NCBI RefSeq assembly: GCF_964340395.1
Contig: NC_135560.1
Coordinates: forward strand, 21,540,175 to 21,604,174
Source of the DNA: Glandiceps talaboti
Taxonomy: Eukaryota > Hemichordata > Enteropneusta > Spengelidae
DNA: 64,000 nt
Reading direction: 5' to 3'
The notes under the pieces are model-generated. The model saw only the letters and a program-made list of their open reading frames with translations, had not been told where the DNA came from and searched no databases. Position 1 is the first letter of the stretch. Each line of letters starts with the position of its first letter. Below, piece after piece: positions 1 through 58,009 of this stretch. Position numbers and translations under genes: made by a program.

Positions 1-740
1 TGAAAAAGTTCAACTATGCTTCAATTAAGAATAACTTTAGTGCAGGTGTGTTTGTGGTTTTCACCTACAATTCAGGTAATAAACTTCGAATTCCCTTCAA
101 AACATTATCTCCCATCATCACTAGCTCATGCCTTGAAAAGAAATTTCTTAATTCTGTGAGTGCATGGTTATGTTTACCACTATGATTGTCATTCATCAGG
201 ATTGAATTGATTTTTTCCCCAACCAATGGGTTTTGCCCAATGCTAAAATACAAAAAACTCTGTCAAGAATTCGAAAGGACATATCAACTTAGCATGAACA
301 TTTCTGAATATGAATTCCCCCAAAAGACTCAAGCACACCAAATATATCACAAACATATACTCAAAATAGAAAATAAAGTACTGTCAATTTGGCATGAACA
401 AATTCAAATAGACTTCACCAAAAGCACATGCATGCCAAATATCAAAGCAATCTAAGAGCTGGTTTTAGAGAAAAAGATGTGTGACCAATGAGTTGACAGA
501 TGCCAGACAACGATGGAGAATTAACCTTTGAACCCTTAAGCTCTGCTGAGCTTTGCTGGCAGCGACGATAAAAATATCACGGATTATGAAAACTTGTATT
601 TCTCTTAATAATCAATTTATGACTCACGAGTCATCTGCGCAGGTGAATAGTTTCAAATAAATTGAATAATTCATACTGTACCAGTATGAATTATTCCTGC
701 ATGACCTAATAATAATGACATAATAGTACTTTTTACTTAC
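1..740. other. window edge: intron of the A2M-like gene, no further exon recognised
   Basis: The next A2M exon should continue on the minus strand toward base 1, but nothing here matches the family. A 62-codon minus-strand open frame at 65-253 contains GKHNHALTELRNFFSRHELV and ends in a stop. It looks protein-like but I do not recognise it. It could be a nested exon, a retro-copy fragment or chance. Confidence 0.4.
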
Positions 741-14329
<13,589 letters not shown>

Positions 14330-15051
14330 GGTTGATTTTCTTCAAGAGACACCAAATCTCTTCACGATAATAAGCCGTCAGTGCGTTGCCCAGTCGCCCT
14401 GTACTGTGTGTACCAACTGATGCGTAGGCTATACATTGCATATACTAGTAAAGTTCTGATAGACCTGGTCACTACGTTACAGGTAATGGTATATACACAT
14501 ATGCGCACTACTTTTGTTGATGGGTCCTTCAAAAATGGTATTATATATGTACTGGACGTCGTGGGAATCACCACTTTACGTAATAAGACAACATATTTAT
14601 GGATTTCTAGAAACAATGCAACTTTTGTAGGTATGTCAGCTTGTATGTGAACTAGATAACATTTCAGTTGAATTATATGAATACGCGCTGTAAAAGTAAC
14701 ACGGCTAGGATAAACTTTTATTGAACTATAAGTTTACCCCGCGACGTCACTACATAGCAAACTACAGCTTACTTGGACAAAACAAAATCAGTTTGTGACA
14801 GGATGCAATTAGACCACCACTGGCAGGAAATATGAAATTCTAGGAGTTTCAGATGTAATTTCATAAGGCCTAAACTTCGGTTTGAAGTGTACTTATGAAG
14901 TAACCATGGTAACACATGTGGTATAAATCAATAGTCAGGCATGCATCTTATAATCTACCTTAGCCAATGACTAGACAGCGGTCCCAGGTATACATCCACG
15001 ATTAAAATAAGTCCTATAGCTATATGGTAAAGTATGTGCATGTCCGTTATC

Positions 15052-15160
15052 TGTCAGTCAGTCAGTCAGTCAGTCAGTCAGTCAGTCAGTCAGTCAGTCA
15101 CCCATTCATTCATTCATTCATTCATTCATTCATTCATTCATTCATTCATACATTTATTCA

Positions 15161-15220
<60 letters not shown>

Positions 15221-15221
15221 T
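15052..15221 (+). repeat. compound tetranucleotide microsatellite (GTCA)n-(TTCA)n-(GTCT)n
   Basis: Three adjacent tetranucleotide tracts (about 12, 12 and 15 units) in a row, each related to the next by one substitution, as expected from stepwise replacement of a spreading unit. Confidence 0.96.
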
Positions 15222-15653
15222 CAGGGAACTAGCACTGTGTGTATACATGTGTATTTTTCTTCAGGCAGCGACGGACAACTTTGGGAAATGATATTCCTTG
15301 TCACCTTGGTATCACCTTTTGTCCATTTGGCAATTTAGACTAAATTATTCTGTCATTTTCTGCTGTATGGATAAATGCAAGGTTCTTTCTCAGTTGCTTG
15401 ACACAATTCAAGTAACATGAGTCAAGGAAAATTATTAAATGTTAGTTAGCGGTTCTAGTCACCGGCGGTGACATCCCGGACTGACATTTATAGTCGTGGC
15501 ACCAGGAAACGTTTTCTTTCGAAAGTTCAAACTTGTAATCAATCAATGGTCATGAAAATCCCGCTACACGGGATTACATCAACGTCACGTGCCTTGCCAC
15601 TTACTTTATTCCATTTGTATCCAAAACAAGAAAAGCCTCTCCAAGGCATATGC

Positions 15654-15977
15654 GGCCCAAAATGAACCACTGTTTTCAATGCCTACACTACTACACGACC
15701 GGTCGTACGACCAGATTTCGGTCGTGGATGTTTAGTATCATATAATACAGAATCTGATTTTTGGTCTTAGATTCATACTCATGATAACTCCTGAAAAGTA
15801 ACATGAGTAAAGAAGAAGACGACCTATATATGTCCAAGATCATTCGAACATCCGGGTATTTCTTACTGTAGCCCCTATTACTAGTATTAGTATATGCTAC
15901 TATTATCCACGACCAAAATTTGGTCGTACGACCGGTCGTGTGGTATAGGCATTGAAAACAGTGGTTCATTTTGGGCC
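15654..15977. mobile_element. 324-bp palindromic (fold-back) element
   Basis: Long terminal inverted repeats of about 80 bp: the left end GGCCCAAAATGAACCACTG is mirrored by CAGTGGTTCATTTTGGGCC at the right end. Both arms contain the self-complementary GACCGGTC and GGTCGTACGACC. The interior (about 15740-15900) is AT-rich and non-coding. It resembles a non-autonomous DNA transposon. No clear target-site duplication is visible. Confidence 0.8.
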
Positions 15978-16126
15978 GGGTATCCTCCAAGGTTCAACAT
16001 ATAGCTACATTAACAATGCCGACAATACAAAATTTTCATGCTTTTCTGCGAACCGCTAGAAAATACATGTTTGTATTAGTTTTGTCTACACTAACATTCC
16101 ACCAACCTCAAGTGCACACTATTCAC

Positions 16127-16318
16127 AATACAATACAATACAATACAATACAATACAATACAATACAATACAATGCAATGCAATGCAATGCAATGCAATG
16201 CAATGCAATGCAATGCAATACAATACAATACAATACAATACAATACAATACAATACAATACAATACAATACAATACAATACAATACAATACAATACAATA
16301 CAATACAATACAATACAA
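16127..16318 (+). repeat. (AATAC)n microsatellite with an (AATGC)n core
   Basis: About 38 pentamer units. A central block of CAATG units (about 16172-16217) is flanked on both sides by CAATA units, so a variant unit has expanded inside an older array. Confidence 0.97.
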
Positions 16319-17699
16319 GTATATATAGGAGGAAGCTCACGGTTTTTTTCTGGAAAACCCAAAGTATAGCTGTGGGCATGCAAGTGGTATGTCTTTACAA
16401 CCCTAGATTTTGTGTAACTACTGGTCTATCTTCAAGACGTCCTCTACATAACGCATGGTCCTTACAACTTTCTGACCGCCATCTTCCATGTCGTTTAAAA
16501 CAACTGTCTTTACCCCCCCCCCCCCCACTGCAGCAGCCCTAGTGGCTCCCCCTGTTCGAAAGGGATGCACTGTAAACCTTGGTAGGTTCGCAACAAATTC
16601 AGGTAACCTTGACCTTACGAGCTCATTTGCTCTTAGTATAGCTAAGCTGCTTCTTAGACCCTATTGCATTTACTTTCTTACCCGACTTAATAATAACTGG
16701 TTTAAAATAATTCATGGATTTGACTATGAATTACTTCAGATTGGTAGAAACATATATAACCACAACTTGCAAAGACCAGATGGGCTATATGAATGAATTT
16801 GATGTGCCAGTCCATGCAGAGACTAGAGGGGCTAAATGAATAAATGTGGTGTCTGTCCATCTATATGCAGCAATATTTCTGACATGCACAAATAGATTTC
16901 TTTAAAACCTGGGACAAAGGACATATGCATGCCATCTATGTGTACAGACTCTTTGCAGAACAGAAGCACAAATGGTTACTTCTAGGTTTTATTCAAAGGT
17001 GATGTAGAATATGGGTCACACACAAAATGTCTTGATCTGCCTGGTTTGGTACTTTTACGATGACGTTCAAATGACTGGAAATGAAAACAAAATAGAGTTG
17101 TGAAAATGTTATAAAAAAGATGGTAAACGGGGAGTTAAAAAGAAGAAGATATTACTACTTATTAACCACCATATATTCGTTATCATCTTTTCTAATGTAT
17201 GCCAATTACATTCCAGAAAACAACTGAGAAGAAAGAATACCACAAGATAGCACCAACTGATACGAAATATGCAAATAACTGTTTTTCTCTAAACGAATAA
17301 GTTTGTAACTACGAAAAATATAAAATACTATAGCTAAAGTAAAATAACACTTTTGGCCTGAACGGCTTGCCATAGTGGTCGGATGCAACTTTGTATTTTT
17401 TATTTTGAAATAAAGCGGTTTTTTTAGTCTAACAAGTAAGGTACGTCGTGACGGGCGCCCTCGCACATCGGTCAACCCAGAGTCAACCCCTCCCACGTGG
17501 CCGGTGAGGGCGCAACGATACGCGGTATCTTACACTCACTAGTGTTTTTCACCGTGCATTTACCCTCGTCTGGCAGCTGGCCATATCTGGTGGAAGGAGA
17601 GGAACCCGATCTGGACCCCGGCATATAAACGATTGATTGTAACTTTTTCTTCTTTTTTTAAAAGGAATTCAATTCTATTATTTTTGGAGTAAGACAAGG

Positions 17700-17915
17700 A
17701 ATTCGACTCATTGAATTATCCACTGATCCACAAATTTGAAGCTCTTGAGCTTTTCAACTCTGGGACTGAGCTGAAGAAATTGTTCAAAAAGGTTATTAAT
17801 AGCTGTGTACTCAACAAAGCTTTCTCGACAAATTGGTTTGACGTAACAAGAGGTGTTCGGCAAGATTACCCCTGCCAACAACCTAACAACCTTGTTTGCA
17901 ATTTCTCGTCGATTT
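17700..17915 (+). pseudogene. reverse-transcriptase fragment of a non-LTR retrotransposon (decayed)
   Basis: The frame at 17711-17920 reads KFEALELFNSGTELKKLF, then NSCVLNKAFSTNWFDVTRGV and RQDYPC. This matches the LINE-type RT block that normally reads FDSLNYP, KALELFNFG, then GVRQGCPLSPYLF. The G-C-P-L-S-P stretch is altered and a stop follows, so it is dead. It lies between the two divergent genes. Confidence 0.75.
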
Positions 17916-18373
17916 ATTAGCTATTGCTAGATCTCTCTGGGATAACTCGTCCGGGTAGAATTGATTGAAGATCACTAAAAAGTGGAATGGCACCTGTATT
18001 GTTATTTAAAAAGTGCAATGATACCAGATTCTCTATATACAAGCGATATTAGTGGAATTACTATATTACAAAAAGGAATGCCACCATAATAATATAATAT
18101 TATAATTATGTCATTACACTTACATTTTAGAGTAGGGGTAATGTGTCATCCCAATTTATTTTTAATAGACGGCCGAATTTGTCTTTTTCACTTTGGAATC
18201 ATAGTAAAGGGAGTCATAGTGTATCTTTTTCATTGCACAAATGCTGTCATTCCTTTAGTAGAGTCACGAGAGGTGTCATTCCACTTTCTGATTTTAGTAA
18301 AGTGCGTCTTTCCACGCCACCATTTCCCAAGAGTAAATTCTGTTATTCCACCCTATTAACATCTACATATATT

Positions 18374-19075
18374 AGTATCGGGTGTCATTCCACTTATATT
18401 ATAGAATAGAAAGTGTCATTCCACTTATATTATAGAGTAGAGGGTGCAATTCCACTTATATTATAGAGTAGAGAGTGTCATTCCACTTATATTATAGAGT
18501 ATAGAGTGTCATTCCACTTATATAGTAGAGGCTTTCATTCCACCTATATTATAGAGTAGAGAGTGTCATTCCACTTAATATATAGAGTAGAGGCTGTCAT
18601 TCCACTTTATTAGTTGAGTATAGCGTGACATTCCACTTATATTATAGAGTAGAGAGTGTCATTCCACTTATATTATAGAGTAGAGAGTGTCATTCCACTT
18701 AATATATAGAGTAGAGGCTGTCATTCCACTTTATTAGTTGAGTATAGCGTGTCATTCCACTTATATTATAGAGTAGAGGCTGCCATTCCACTTATATTAT
18801 AGAGTAGAGAGTGTCATTCCACTTATATTATAGAGTAGAGGCTGTCATTCCACTTATATTATAGAGTAGAGAGTGTCATTCAACTTATATTATAGAGTAG
18901 AGAGTGTCATTCCACTTATATTATAGAGTAGAGGCTGTCATTCCACCTATATTATAGAGTCGAAGGTAGAGGGTGTCATTCCACTCTATTAGTCGAGTAT
19001 ATAGAGTGCCATTCCACTTATATTATAGATAGTAGAGGCTGTGAGTCGAAGGTCGAGACTGTCATTCCATAATTA
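18374..19075 (+). repeat. 31-bp minisatellite, about 22 copies
   Basis: Units of GTGTCATTCCACTTATATTA plus TAGAGTAGAGA with many small variants and indels. The array ends about 650 bp upstream of the NEDD4-like start codon. Related degenerate units (GTCATTCCACTTT) are seen back to about 17980. Confidence 0.95.
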
Positions 19076-19563
19076 AAATGACATCTTTCTACTTTTCCAT
19101 AGAGTAAATGCCCTTATTCCATATAGTATTAGCTGTCATTCGTTTTCTGTAAATCCACTTGTCATTCGCTTTACTGACACCGGATGTTAGTGGCGGATAC
19201 AACGACCGGCCGTGCCGTGACCGAGAGCAAGTATACTTTGAGTAGCGCCTTTGTACGAACAAGTATCACTTTTAAAGTCCGAGTTTTAGAAATCGAAATA
19301 AATGTAGGCAAACATGTTCAGCTAGCCCAAGATGCAAACGATATTGCGAAATAATTATTGTATTAGCTTATGACTCACAGTAACATGATGTACATGTACT
19401 TTGAAAGTTGTGATACAGTCTGTTGTTGCGATGACAATAATGTAGCTAAAAATAAACTATTGCTTCTAAAAATACCAACTCTGTCCTACTTGCGTGGGTT
19501 TATTTCGTCACTCATCTATTTTTTGCTTTTAATATATTTGTATTGTAACAATACATGTAATTG

Positions 19564-19571
19564 ATGACGTC
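19564..19571 (+). promoter_or_regulatory. CRE-like palindrome TGACGTCA
   Basis: Perfect CREB/ATF palindromic octamer, 155 bp upstream of the NEDD4-like start codon. A CATGCGCA element resembling an NRF1 half-site follows near 19649. The position fits a proximal promoter. The transcription start is not determined. Confidence 0.45.
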
Positions 19572-19725
19572 AAACTTCAGCACAGGGGAAAGTGTGTGTC
19601 ATCTCAATTTATGTAAACCTATGCAAATCTTAATCTCGTGACCTTGCACATGCGCAGATCATATAGCTTCAACAAGGGCAAACTTCATTCCACCGTAGTG
19701 TTTTTGTACGACAAATTGTTAGTTT

Positions 19726-51193
<31,468 letters not shown>

Positions 51194-51867
51194 AAAAACA
51201 AGTTGGTACTTCTGAAGAGTATTCTATAAAAAAGATAACTTGTTAATATTCTCTGGCTGATTGTACAATTTATGGCAAAGTTTTGGAATATCTGATGGTT
51301 TGTTGTACAATCAGCCAATTATTTACTTGTTAGCTCAGTTTCAAAACAATTCCAATGCATAGTTTCAATACATGTAATAAACCTTTTACTGACAATATAT
51401 GAAGTGTGTCAACTGAACAAGCAAATAAAATGCAGCCCAAAAATAAAATGTTAAATGTGATCTGAAAAATTAATGAATCCTGTATGTAAATTGGAAATAG
51501 TGACAACATTACTACATTTACCCCAGGGTGCATAGCTTACATCAGCTGTTGAAATAGAGCGCAATGTACATCAGCTTTTGAAACTGAATGCAAACAACTA
51601 TCAGCACCTTTTAGAAAGAAAGCAATGAAGTTTAGAATTGAAAGCAAAGCTTAGGACCACTAGCTCTTGGTGAAAATGTCATTGTGTTGTTTACATAGAG
51701 CTTTAGTATAGAATGAAGGTTAAATTAGCACTTTTAGAATGGAAATTGAATGTACATAATTTTTACAAATCTCCTTCTTAAAGTGAATGTATCAAATGAT
51801 ATGTGTAGAATAATTAGTATAGGGATTTCTCTTTTCTCTTTTTAAACCCCTGGTAATTAACATGTAA

Positions 51868-51886
51868 CCCCCCCCCCCCCCCCCCC
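51868..51886 (+). repeat. poly(C)19 tract
   Basis: Uninterrupted C run about 675 bp after the NEDD4 stop codon. Confidence 0.9.
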
Positions 51887-54800
51887 ATTATCATGTTATT
51901 GAAATGTTCTTACCCTATATAGTCTATGTATCTTACAAATATCTCATTCATATTTCTCTATTTCTGTGTTGCCAAATTGTCATTTTGAGTAGTCAACAAT
52001 GGCACAACCATATAAATTTCCACCAGCACATTTTTTTTTTCATAACCCAAAAATGATGAAACATTGATATTTTGAATAAAAGTATGTGTAAAATATCCAA
52101 CATTGACCATGCTTCAATCCTGTACAGTACAAATCTATGCTATAAAATCATGGTAGGGAGGGTTTGGCTGTTATGGTGTACAAACCTGTCTTGTATGGTG
52201 GTTGTTTTCTGCCAAAGAAAGGAAAATCTATTCTGACTGCAACATTGTGTATCATATACACCCACATAATTCAAATATATTCAAGGTACTGATACCAGTT
52301 GCAGTGTATCCGGACCCCACAAAACAATTTCTCCGTAAATAGTACAAACAATTTTACTACCGGTTGTGATCATAATGCAAACACTCATTGCAGTCACATT
52401 CTTCATGGACAAAATTTTTAATTCAAGATGTACATGTTATTTTTTTTTTGAATCATTTATTAAAATATGAAAATTTCAAAAAAAAGGCAAACAATCTTTT
52501 GTGTTGATTTTATGCCCATTAGTATATTCAAGGAATATAGAGTTTATAGCAGTTAAGATACCACACGTGATGTTTTTGTGTTATTGTGTTGTTTACAACG
52601 GTGATAATTTTATATTGTAATATCGATGTCCATTTAGCAAGCAGTATCAGTAGTGTTGATTTAAATTTTATACCCATCGGCTACAACATAAACTCACTCA
52701 GAATCTGTTGGAAGAAAATTCAAGGGGAGAATATATAGTGACTAGGATTTTGTTGAAATGCACATTTTGCACATCAGTGTGTGTTCTTTATGTAAATTTA
52801 CATGTTGGAAGTGAAATTGACAAAGGTTTCCCGTTACCATAACATTAACAATGTCATTGCTCAAACACCAGAATTTATTTTGTAACCATGACAATTTCTG
52901 ACACATTCACTTGTTATTTACTGCTTTAAGTCAATTCCGTGTCTTTCTTGTTGATAAAACATCTAAAATTTGGTTGTAATTAATACTATTGTTGAATTCA
53001 ATGTACAGTCATAACTCATATATAAAACTCCAGTTACTGAATATTTTTAGTTAAGTTTTAAAAACACTTTTCAAGAGTTTACTCCTTCTAGTTACTAAAG
53101 TTACCTGTGTGTACTAGTCGTTGATGGTATCCATGTACAGATAAACAGTTCAAACCATTCAATTGTTAAGATTTATACATTTGTGGAACTCCTACGGGCT
53201 GTGACAACTAGGCTATTATTATGCATACTTCAAGTAAATACAACGAATTTAAAAAGAACAAAATAAAAACAATAATTATGCAAAAAATTGTTCTACTTAC
53301 CTTTGGAGGAGCTGTAAAGGCCAGAGTTTCAGTCCCAGGTTCTTGGATTAGTGTTATCTTATCAGTGGATACATCAGGATTATTTAGAATCAGGATTACT
53401 TACAGTATTCCTTTTCTACTGGCTCTTTTTTCAGACTTCAATTTTTAATCCTAATCTGAAGTGAGCCTTCAGAGCTACTTGCACTCACATTTGAGGAAAC
53501 CTAGTCAGTTTTGTAATGCCTACAAGTAGTACACTCTTCCAGTCTGTTTATATTAGTCAAGATGAATTAAGTTAGAGCAGTTTGATTCATCTCAGACAAA
53601 GCAAGAGTTGAGATTGAAAATGTGTGCAATTTCTACAAAAGACAAACCCAGTTGGAGTAAACAACCATAAACAATCAAACAATTCACTTTTCCAAGATTT
53701 TCATCACATGTGGGACATTAAACCTGAACAAGCTGTAACTGGGGTATTATTTTTTCAATCAATCAATCAAACAACCAATATTATTATTATATTCATATGT
53801 ATGTATTTATAGATATATATATGTTAAAATACCAATAATTAGACATTGCAAATGTCAATTAGGGGTCTATTTTAACTATATGTAGTATAAAGTGATAAGT
53901 TGAAATTGTGATTCGTTGGGGCACTGATCTATGGGTGCAGACCCAAATATCAATTTGATTGGATATATTGCACCATATTATGTGTACTGCTACGTAAATA
54001 TGTTTACTTGAGGTGATTCAACACTGTGTGGGGTGTACGATATTACGAGTTACAAATACATCATCTACATGTGTCATACAATTATAAAAAAAAACGTGAT
54101 TCCAAAACATTTTGTTTGTGTTCTTGTATTTATGTGTGGCTTAAAAGAGATGTCATTTACTTAGAAATGAATGTTATGTTTGTAAAACATTGACTTTAAA
54201 TTGAACATCACAGCAGCTGTTGATAGGAATATTGAAATGATTTATTTTTGTCACAACCGTGCCAGTTTCTCAATGATTGTTATGTTATAACATCAATGTT
54301 GAAAGGCTAGTATTGCACCGTAATCAAGTTTGGGACAATGTTTTAACATTTTTCAACAAGATAGCCATTTGTCAGAAAACAAATCTTTGAGTTGTACATT
54401 TACCAAAGATATTTCCATGGTAACATGTGAAATATGGATGTCTGATGAACAAATATTGTCATCAAAACAGTTCAATGACTTTCTGTAGGTGAGAAGTAAT
54501 CTGTGAATACAGAATGAATTGATTTATTTGTAGAACTAGGATTAAGCCATGGTTTGAGGTTTATTTACAGATTAACTTTTAAGTCCTTACCTTAGGGTTG
54601 CTACTATACTTCGTAAGTATATGGATTCTGACTTACTCCTATTGAAAGCACATTGTCAGCAAACTAAGATATATAGACACAAACTAAAACTAATGTTGTT
54701 GCATGTATTAGATTGTGCAAGCTGGTGATGGTGATACCTTTGTAATGTGGATATTATCATCCTGTAATTGATCAAGATAGTGTAAATACTGAATTGGGTT

Positions 54801-56392
54801 GAATATGTCACCACTTGAGGAGAACTGACTATCAAAGACCCCACCCTACTGTGAGTGTAATTGTATCAACATCCATTACTAGCTTATAATGTCATGTTGC
54901 AGTAATAGTTCAGTCTTTGTTTCTAGTCGATAGTTGACTTGCTGTTGTTTTATTTTTGAGATCTATTTCATTGGATCATACCTCAGAACTACTAATATTA
55001 GGTCAAAGTTGAACAAGTCTTTTTGTCCAGCATCTGTTTTAAACACCAGGCCACTTTGCAGCAAACATGTTCCTTTTGGGCTGTCACAGAAAAAAAAACT
55101 ACTGTAGTGGACAGTGCATGCACTGATGTGTTCACTGTACACTGATGGACACAGATCACATATTATGTATAGCATAAAACGCTCATTGAAAATAATCTGA
55201 AGCTGAAGTAGCCATCTTGAATTATATCCTTTGCCAAAAAAAACCTTTGATGTTCAGTTTTTCATTTCATTTGGTAAACATCACACTGACTTTAAATGCA
55301 AGGTTGTTTCAAGGTAGAATGACTCATTACATCACCCCCCCCCCAAAAAAAAAAAGACCCACAAACACAAAACCATTGAAACAAATTTTGGTTTCTTTGT
55401 GGAAATACTAACCTAAATACTTGAAAACCTGATGCAGACCCAGACCTGTGATTTAGTTGATATTTCCAGCACCCATCTGTATAATAGCAAACTATTTGTA
55501 AACAGAATTTTTTTGAACCAGGGAGTTATTACTCAGTGTACTTATTGGATAGTTGTTAGTATATAATTATTAAACATTCTTTTCTTTTTTTTAATGTTTA
55601 AATAACCAGTATAACTTTCTCAGATGTATCCATATTCAACTAAAATATTCACAGAGATCAAGACTAAATTTCATAATTCATAAAATATAAATGTGGTATT
55701 TTAGGGTATTAGTACTTTTGGGGATAATTGTCATGCGCATTTGCTGTCATTTGCTGTTGAAGTCCATAGTGGGCGCTGTCCATGGGGTGTAGGAATGGCT
55801 TCAATCCATCAGTCTGTCCGTGTGCGCACCCATATCTGGTATGATGTCATTCCCTCTAGGGGTAATACTCAGTACATTGTGTTCTGTGACAGCATAAAAT
55901 CTACCCGAGTAACAACCATACTTGTCACAAATTTCTCTATTTGTATGCTAGCTTGAAGCATAATTATATTTTATGTCAAGTGTCAACATGAAAATATCAG
56001 GTATCATTCCATCCATCAAAGTCATATTACAAGTATTGTATATTTCATAATGTCAAAACCAATACAAAGCTGACACACAATTGATTTGTTTTGATTGCAA
56101 CCTTAAAAGTTGAAATTTAGCCGTTTGTTACTTTATCACCAAAGACACTTATTGATAATAATACTATTTCTTTCATGACTTGTCCAAAAGTAGGCAGTGT
56201 ACACATAATTACCGATATACATAATTTCATGATGGTCATATTTTTACTTGTTATCTGTTCTACAGATGTATAACACATACACCTTGTATGTGGAAAGTGA
56301 ATAACCCTGGCTATGTTCCTTTGCATGCACCTCATAAGATCATAACTTTTGCTTTCCCAGTCTCAAGGATTCCATTTCTTGCTGGACATCAC

Positions 56393-57275
56393 AGAAGCTG
56401 TACAACATAGCTTTCAATGTCTCACCCCAAAATAAAATCATTAATTAATTAATTCATTCATTCATTCATTCATAGCTGTACAACATAGCTTTCAATGTCT
56501 CACAAAAATCCATCCATCCATTCATTCATTCACTCACTGCGCTGTACAACATAGCTTTCAATGTCTCACCCAAAAATAAAACCATTTTTGGTACATCACA
56601 AGCTGTACAACATAGCTTTCAATGTCTCACACAAAAATAAATCAATCCATTCATTCATTCGTTCGTTCATTCATTCACAGAAGCTGTACAACATAGCTTT
56701 CAATGTCTCACAAAAATAAACCCATCCATCCATCCATTCATTCATTCATTCACAGAAGCTGTTCAACATAGCTTTAATGTCTCACTCAAAACTAAATCCA
56801 TTCATTCACATCACAGAAGCTGTACAACATAGATTTCAATGTCTCACACAAAAATAAATCCATCCATCCATTCATTCATTCATTCATTCATTCACAGAAG
56901 CTGTTCAACATAGCTTTAATGTCTCACACAAAAATAAATCCATCCATCCATTCATTCATTCATTCACAGAAGCTGTTCAACATAGCTTTCAATGTCTCAC
57001 CCAAAAATAAAACCATTTTTGGTACATCACAAGCTGTACAACATAGCTTTCAATGTCTCACACAGAAGTAAAACCATTTTTGGTACATCACAGGTGTACA
57101 ACATAGCTTTCAATGTCTCACACAGAAGTAAAACCATTTTTGGTACATCACAGGTGTACAACATAGCTTTCAATGTCTCACACAGAAGTAAAACCATTTT
57201 TGGTACATCACAGGTGTACAACATAGCTTTCAAGGTCTCACACAAAACTAAATCCATTCATTCACATCACAGAAG
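56393..57275 (+). repeat. composite minisatellite with nested (ATTC)n tetranucleotide blocks
   Basis: About 13 units built from AGCTGTACAACATAGCTTTC plus AATGTCTCACACAAAAATAA. Between them are either short (ATTC)n blocks (left part) or ACCATTTTTGGTACATCACA (right part, regular 60-bp period at 57000-57240). Degenerate units continue to about 57420. Confidence 0.93.
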
Positions 57276-57785
57276 CTGTATGTATAACATGGCTTACATG
57301 TTAAGTCTCATCCAAAATGCATTTATATCTTGCACATCACTAGATGTACAACATGGCATTGAATTCTCATGCAAAAATAAATCAATTTCCTGCACGTCAC
57401 AGGAATTGTACAACTGCTTTTCAATTTAATGAATTTTTCAAAGTTATTCTTGACTTTGATGTAGCCCAAAAATATTTACATGTTGGGAACTGTGTCTTCA
57501 ATAAAAACTTCTTATTTTGTGGAAAGAACTAATATGAAATATTAAGTATGATTTTTACTTCATTGTCAGGTTGCCACTTTGTATTATTTCAATTATACCG
57601 TGTAAATAAACTCAATGAAAAAAAACATATGTTGTTTGTATGTATGTTGTATTTGACATACTAGCTCCATGTATAATACAGATACTAAGATTGGGTCTGA
57701 ATTTTTCGAAATAATGTCAAACTTTTATCTACATTAACTCACTTGGACATTGTTTATTAGCATTATGATTTATATAACATAGGTT

Positions 57786-57969
57786 ATACATACATGTATG
57801 TGTGTATGTATGTGCGTACGTACCGTACGTACGTACGTACGTACGTACGTATGTATGTATGTGTGTGTACGTACGTACATACGTACGTACGTATGTATGT
57901 GTGTATGTATGTATGTGTGTATGTATGTATGTATGTATGTATGTATGTATGTGTGTATGTATGTATGTA

Positions 57970-58004
<35 letters not shown>
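57786..58004 (+). repeat. (TATG)n/(TACG)n/(TG)n microsatellite
   Basis: Mixed TATG and self-complementary ACGT-containing TACG units, ending in (TG)n. It lies between the convergent 3' ends of the NEDD4 gene and the next gene. Confidence 0.96.
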
Positions 58005-58009
58005 ACATT

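Larger units (their letters stand above)
14330..19725. other. divergent intergenic region
   Basis: This lies between the start codons of the A2M-like gene (minus) and the NEDD4-like gene (plus). It holds microsatellites, a palindromic element at 15654-15977, a reverse-transcriptase remnant at 17700-17915, a GC-richer patch at 17430-17630 and a minisatellite at 18374-19075. Open frames such as 14381-14650 and 16488-16796 match nothing I recognise. Both promoters should lie at its two ends. Confidence 0.7.
51194..57625 (+). other. probable NEDD4 3' UTR and downstream sequence
   Basis: No further exon is recognisable. AATAAA signals follow at about 51424, 51441, 52075 and 57604; the last is just before an A-rich end. 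Vertebrate NEDD4 genes have long 3' UTRs, so any of these could be used. The stretch includes a 19-C run at 51868, the 56393-57275 array, and otherwise AT-rich DNA. Open frames such as 53221-53448 and 55741-55956 match nothing. Confidence 0.45.

Noticed and set aside
55741-55956. 71-codon frame downstream of NEDD4
   Set aside because: Somewhat GC-richer than its flanks, but no homology and no splice context.
56992-57429. 145-codon frame with NIAFNVSHRSKTIFGTSQVY-type repeats
   Set aside because: Reads through the 60-bp minisatellite downstream of NEDD4. No start context or homology.
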